Shown here: one piece after another, positions 60,607 through 64,000 of the stretch
Position numbering within the stretch: position 1 is the first letter of the stretch
Layout of the letters: every line of letters begins with the position of its first letter
Assembly (NCBI RefSeq): GCF_001414055.1
Contig: NZ_CP013002.1
Coordinates: forward strand, 1,178,001 to 1,242,000
Length of the DNA: 64,000 bases
Reading direction: 5' to 3'
From: Caulobacter henricii
GTDB taxonomy: Bacteria > Pseudomonadota > Alphaproteobacteria > Caulobacterales > Caulobacteraceae
Notes under the pieces: generated by a model
Database searches by the model: none
Seen by the model: only the letters and a program-made list of their open reading frames with translations
What the model was told of the DNA's origin: nothing
Translations under genes and position numbers: made by a program

Positions 60607-61718
60607 ATGTCCAGTTTCATGTAGAGCAGGGCGAAGACCGCATCGATCAGGATGATGGCGAAGATGGCGTGAACCACGGCGGACGTCACCCGCCTTCCCA
60701 GGGATTCGACGTCGTTGCCGACCTCCATGCCCTGGCGGCAACCGATGGCCGCGATAACCATGGCCATCACCGGCGCCTTGGACATGCCGATCCAGAAATG
60801 GGTGGGGCCCACATAGTCGACAATGCGCTGCAGAAAGAAGCTTGGCGAAATGTCGAGCACCATCCAGACGACCAGCATCCCGCCCGCCAGACCCGCCAGG
60901 GTGGCGATGAAGGTCAGCAAGGGGATGGTCAGCAAAAGGGCGGCAAAGCGCGGCAGGACCAGGGCCTCGTAGGGATCTACGCCCATAACCTGCATGGCGT
61001 CGATTTCCTGGTTCATCTTCATCGACCCGATCTCGGCGGCAAAACTGGATGCCGAGCGTCCGGCCAGCAGGATGGCGGTGATCAGGATGTTGAACTCCCG
61101 CAGCACCGAAATGCCGATCAGTTCGACGGAATAGACCTGGGCCCCGAAGTCGATGAGCATGTTCGCGCCCAGCAGGGCCACCACGGCCCCGATGAAAAAG
61201 GTCGTCGTCGCAACAATGGGGATGGCGTCCAGGCCTGCACGCTCCGCCAGGGAAATGATCGGTGCCCAGCGGATTCGGCGCGGATTGACGACGGAGCGGC
61301 CGATGGCCGTCAGTAAATGGCCCAAAAAGACCAGCGTGCCGTAACCATCGGCCGCCAGACCGAACATGCCGCGGCCGATGCGTTCAAGCAGGGCCACAAT
61401 GCCGGGCGGGCGGCGCGTCACCTCGGCTTCGACCTGCACCGCATTGCCGACCAGCTCGAGCAGTCGCAGGGTTTCCTTGCGGGCCGTGATGATGCCCGCC
61501 GATCTGCGGCCGTCTGCGGCCCGAATGATCGCATAGGCACCGGCTGTATCGCAGCGATTGATCTGGCTCAGGTCGAGGCAGACTCCATCGGAGCCGTGCA
61601 GGGCGTTCGCCAGTCGGCCGGCGGCGTCAAACAGGCCCCGGGCCGTCCAGTCCCCTGACAGCACGACGGTGCGCTTGCCGCCCGCCTCGTCAAAGGTGAA
61701 TTCCGCTGGAACTGCCAT
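60603..61718 (-). CDS. STAS-domain MlaE-type permease
   Basis: 371 residues. Residues 1-100 are a STAS-like domain (LDLSQINRCDTAGAYAIIRA), then an MlaE permease with about five helices: TFFIGAVVALLGANMLIDFGA, the EQ-loop-like REFNILITAILLAGRSASSFAAEIGSMKMNQEIDAMQVMG, split here by motif, and the end IDAVFALLYMKLDI. In E. coli the STAS subunit (MlaB) is separate; the fusion is a known variant. ATG 61718 starts the STAS fold; a GTG at 61787 is possible but would add residues with no match. Confidence 0.88.
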   Translation of the reverse strand: MAVPAEFTFDEAGGKRTVVLSGDWTARGLFDAAGRLANALHGSDGVCLDLSQINRCDTAGAYAIIRAADGRRSAGIITARKETLRLLELVGNAVQVEAEVTRRPPGIVALLERIGRGMFGLAADGYGTLVFLGHLLTAIGRSVVNPRRIRWAPIISLAERAGLDAIPIVATTTFFIGAVVALLGANMLIDFGAQVYSVELIGISVLREFNILITAILLAGRSASSFAAEIGSMKMNQEIDAMQVMGVDPYEALVLPRFAALLLTIPLLTFIATLAGLAGGMLVVWMVLDISPSFFLQRIVDYVGPTHFWIGMSKAPVMAMVIAAIGCRQGMEVGNDVESLGRRVTSAVVHAIFAIILIDAVFALLYMKLDI

Positions 61719-61876
61719 GCAGTCGATCAGATCCCTTGTCGATAACTCAAGCCTAGCAAAGGACCCGAATAGCCCCAAACGCGGCACGGTTCAGCTCGTT
61801 GCAATCGTGAGGAGGTTTCCAGCAAAGCGCCTGCAACCAGCCTGATGGTGCGACAAGTAGGACATTCGCGTCAGGC

Positions 61877-61892
61877 TTCAATCATGGTTAAC
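61877..61892. promoter_or_regulatory. Imperfect CtrA-like box, TTCA-N7-TTAAC
   Basis: TTCAATCATGGTTAAC differs from the full CtrA consensus at one base and lies 50 bp before the chemoreceptor ATG. Confidence 0.4.
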
Positions 61893-61941
61893 AAATTGCG
61901 GGCACCTCTGGGAGCGTAACTTTCGAGTCGGAGCTAACGGC

Positions 61942-63480
61942 ATGAGCGCGAACCCCAAGCTAGACCAGCGCATGTCGTTCATGCGTTTCGACGAGCGAGA
62001 CCGGGCGGCCTTGCGGGCGCTGCGACCGTTAATCGAGTCTGAGATCTCCGGCGCGCTGGGAAAGTTCTACAATCAGGTGCGGGCCTTTCCCGAAACCCGC
62101 AGCAAGTTTCGCGATGAAGGCCATATTGCCGGCGCTGAACGCGCTCAGGCCAACCATTGGCGTCGCCTGGCCACGGCGGACTACGGACCCGACTATGTTC
62201 ACGACGTCGAGCGGATCGGGCGGGCCCATGTCGGCGCAGGTCTGGAGCCGCGCTGGTACATGGGCGGCTATGCCGTGGTGTCCGAGGAGCTGGTTCGCGC
62301 CATCGTCACCAAGCGGGCCAAGGCCCTGTTCGCCAGCGCCAAGTCTGATGCGGAACTGGCTGACAGTCTGGTGGCCCTGAACAAGGCTGTCTTCCTGGAC
62401 ATGGAGCTGGCGATTTCCAGCTATCTCGCGGCGATCGATGAGGAACGCGCGGCACTTGAGGCAGAGCGCGACTTGGCGGCCAAGACGCAGGCCCAGGCCG
62501 TGAAGGCCATTGGCGACGCTCTGGCGCGCCTGGCCGCCGGTGATCTTTCCGCCAGGGTGGACGGCGTTCTGTCGCCCGAATTCCAGACCCTGAAGAGCGA
62601 TTTCGACCATGCCGCCAGCGCCCTCGGCGAGGCCATGAAGGCGGTTGAGCGCGCGACCTCGGGCATCCGGGCGGGCGCTGATGACATCGCCCGGGATGCG
62701 GATGACCTGGCCAAGCGGACCGAGCATCAGGCCGCGACCCTGGAACAGACGGCCGCTGCGGTGGATCAACTGACCGCCACGGTCAGCAAGACCGCACAAA
62801 GCGCCCGGGAAGTGTCGGTTCGGGTCGGCGAGGCCAGCGCGGAGGCCGAACGTTCCGGTGCCGTGGTGACGCGGGCTGCCGAGGCGATGACCAAGATCGA
62901 GAGCTCCTCCAATCAGGTCTCGCAGATCCTCGGCGTGATCGATGAGATCGCCTTCCAGACCAATCTTCTGGCGCTCAATGCCGGGGTCGAGGCGGCCCGG
63001 GCGGGTGACGCCGGTCGCGGCTTTGCCGTGGTCGCCCAGGAAGTGCGGGCCCTGGCCCAGCGCTCGGCTGACGCCGCCAAGGAAATCAAGTCGCTGATCG
63101 CCGAGTCCAGCCGCCAGGTTGGCGAAGGCGTCGACCTGGTCGGCCAGACCGGAGCGGCCCTGCGCGGCATTGTCGACAAGGTCGGGGGGATTGACAGCCT
63201 GATCAACCAGATCGCGGCCTCGGCCAACGAACAGGCCTCGGCCCTGACTCAGGTCAATACGGCGGTAAACCAGCTGGATCAGGTCACCCAGCGCAATGCT
63301 GCCATGGTCCACCAGTCCAGCCAGTCGACTCAGACCCTGCGCATTGAGGCCGCAGATCTGGCCAACCGAGTCGGCGCGTTCCGAACCGGAGGCGCGTTCC
63401 AGGCTGAGCCGGTGGTCAGTGACAATCCGGTGCACGCCGCTCGGGCCCGGGTCGCGGCCTTCGCCCGACCCGGGCGCTGA
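61942..63480 (+). CDS. Globin-coupled chemoreceptor, soluble (HemAT-like)
   Basis: 512 residues with no membrane helix. Residues 1-165 are a protoglobin domain; the proximal heme ligand is probably His96 in [16 protein letters not shown], the motif shared with HemAT. A HAMP-like linker (about 190-245) leads to the methyl-accepting signalling domain with the conserved hairpin tip [20 protein letters not shown] and [18 protein letters not shown]. No CheR pentapeptide at the end. It should sense O2 (or NO/CO) and control CheA. ATG 61942. A CtrA-like box stands 50 bp upstream, fitting swarmer-cell expression. Confidence 0.92.
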   Translation: MSANPKLDQRMSFMRFDERDRAALRALRPLIESEISGALGKFYNQVRAFPETRSKFRDEGHIAGAERAQANHWRRLATADYGPDYVHDVERIGRAHVGAGLEPRWYMGGYAVVSEELVRAIVTKRAKALFASAKSDAELADSLVALNKAVFLDMELAISSYLAAIDEERAALEAERDLAAKTQAQAVKAIGDALARLAAGDLSARVDGVLSPEFQTLKSDFDHAASALGEAMKAVERATSGIRAGADDIARDADDLAKRTEHQAATLEQTAAAVDQLTATVSKTAQSAREVSVRVGEASAEAERSGAVVTRAAEAMTKIESSSNQVSQILGVIDEIAFQTNLLALNAGVEAARAGDAGRGFAVVAQEVRALAQRSADAAKEIKSLIAESSRQVGEGVDLVGQTGAALRGIVDKVGGIDSLINQIAASANEQASALTQVNTAVNQLDQVTQRNAAMVHQSSQSTQTLRIEAADLANRVGAFRTGGAFQAEPVVSDNPVHAARARVAAFARPGR

Positions 63481-63610
63481 GCCAAGCTGTCGCCCTGCGC
63501 CTGGAGCCCTTTCCGACCTTATGACTCCAGAGTGGTCGGGCCAAAAAAAGTTCTAATTCATAAGCTTAGAGCGCTTTCCGGTAACCGTTTCAGACCCATT
63601 GAAAAACGTT

Positions 63611-64000
63611 CTACGGCGCAGGCGGCGGAGCCGTTGAGGCGCGATGGATCAGTTCAAAGGGCAGCAGTTCGTCCACCGGCTCGCGCTTGGAGGCCGCGCC
63701 TTTTATCTCGCCTGAAATCAGAAGCCGTGTGGCCAAGGCGGCCATCTCCACGACCGGCTGACGCACGGTGGTCAACTGCGGCCGGCTGAAGCGAGCACTG
63801 GGACTGTCGTCGAAGCCCGCCACTGAAACCTCGCCGGGCACCATAAGGCCAAGTTCTGCCGCTGCGGCCAGACAGCCCAGAGCCATGTCATCGTTGCTGG
63901 CGAAGATCGCAGTCGGTCGATCCGGCAGGCTTAGCAGAGCCTTGGCCTGGTCCAGTCCCGACTGGAAGGTGAAATCGCCCTGCCGAACCCAGCTGTCGGC
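63611..64000 (-). CDS. LacI-family regulator (3' part)
   Basis: Cut by the window edge; the last 129 residues are visible. The periplasmic-binding-like ligand domain ends in PTAIFASNDDMALGCLAAAAELGL and VSVAGFDDSPSARFSRPQLTTV, the LacI/GalR signature (SND-x-A, G-F-D-D). The N-terminal DNA-binding domain and inducer lie outside the window, so the pathway cannot be named. Confidence 0.9.
   Translation of the reverse strand, partial: ADSWVRQGDFTFQSGLDQAKALLSLPDRPTAIFASNDDMALGCLAAAAELGLMVPGEVSVAGFDDSPSARFSRPQLTTVRQPVVEMAALATRLLISGEIKGAASKREPVDELLPFELIHRASTAPPPAP

Overview
The window reads as a chromosomal stretch of an alphaproteobacterium of the Caulobacterales (Caulobacter / Phenylobacterium / Brevundimonas type). 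This rests on high GC, dense ATGA-overlapping operons, a full CtrA box (TTAA-N7-TTAAC) before a lytic transglycosylase gene, a tRNA-His with A73 and no encoded G-1 (an alphaproteobacterial trait), UPF0262 and DUF2336 genes, and two TonB genes plus a TonB-dependent receptor. Genus and species cannot be fixed from the sequence alone. No rRNA, CRISPR array or prophage was seen.

Layout. 0-2.2 kb: 3' part of a fused 5-oxoprolinase/hydantoinase and a low-molecular-weight phosphatase. 2.3-4.6 kb: molybdate module, modA-modB divergent from modE around a perfect 10-bp inverted repeat; modC is absent. 4.7-7.9 kb: a methyltransferase-glycosyltransferase fusion and a second glycosyltransferase, the latter partly AT-rich and probably acquired. 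8.2-11.5 kb: an exported DUF1800/DUF1501 pair. 11.5-19.2 kb: a tightly overlapping VirB operon (B1-B2-B3-B4-B6-B9-B10-B11) with no VirB5, B7, B8 or D4 and no relaxase.

19.5-28.5 kb: a hydroxyproline catabolic island. It holds an epimerase, a D-hydroxyproline dehydrogenase, a DapA-family deaminase, an alpha-ketoglutarate-semialdehyde dehydrogenase and an imine reductase, with an Xaa-Pro peptidase, a TauE-like permease and a GntR regulator. Two promoters share the palindrome ATCGTATACGAT, the likely operator. A decayed IS630 transposase sits inside the island.

29-40.2 kb: conserved housekeeping genes (tRNA-Thr, murA, DUF2948, NCS1 transporter, hisD, UPF0262, phosphatase, infA, maf, RNase E/G, yacG, tRNA-Phe), broken by repeat-rich gene-free stretches at 31.9-32.3 kb and 34.3-35.6 kb. 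One intergenic palindrome family recurs at 2.2, 34.8 and 35.5 kb. A hairpin-rich segment near 35.0-35.3 kb is unexplained.

40.8-54 kb: exbB-exbD-tonB, tRNA-His, a thiolase, a TonB-dependent receptor without a visible signal peptide, a YdhS-like flavoprotein, an XRE regulator, thiO, an acyl-CoA dehydrogenase, a second TonB, the transglycosylase and a CoA-transferase. 54-64 kb: hybrid histidine kinase, DUF2336 protein, Nudix hydrolase, a four-gene Mla-type lipid transporter, a soluble globin-coupled chemoreceptor and the 3' end of a LacI-family regulator gene.
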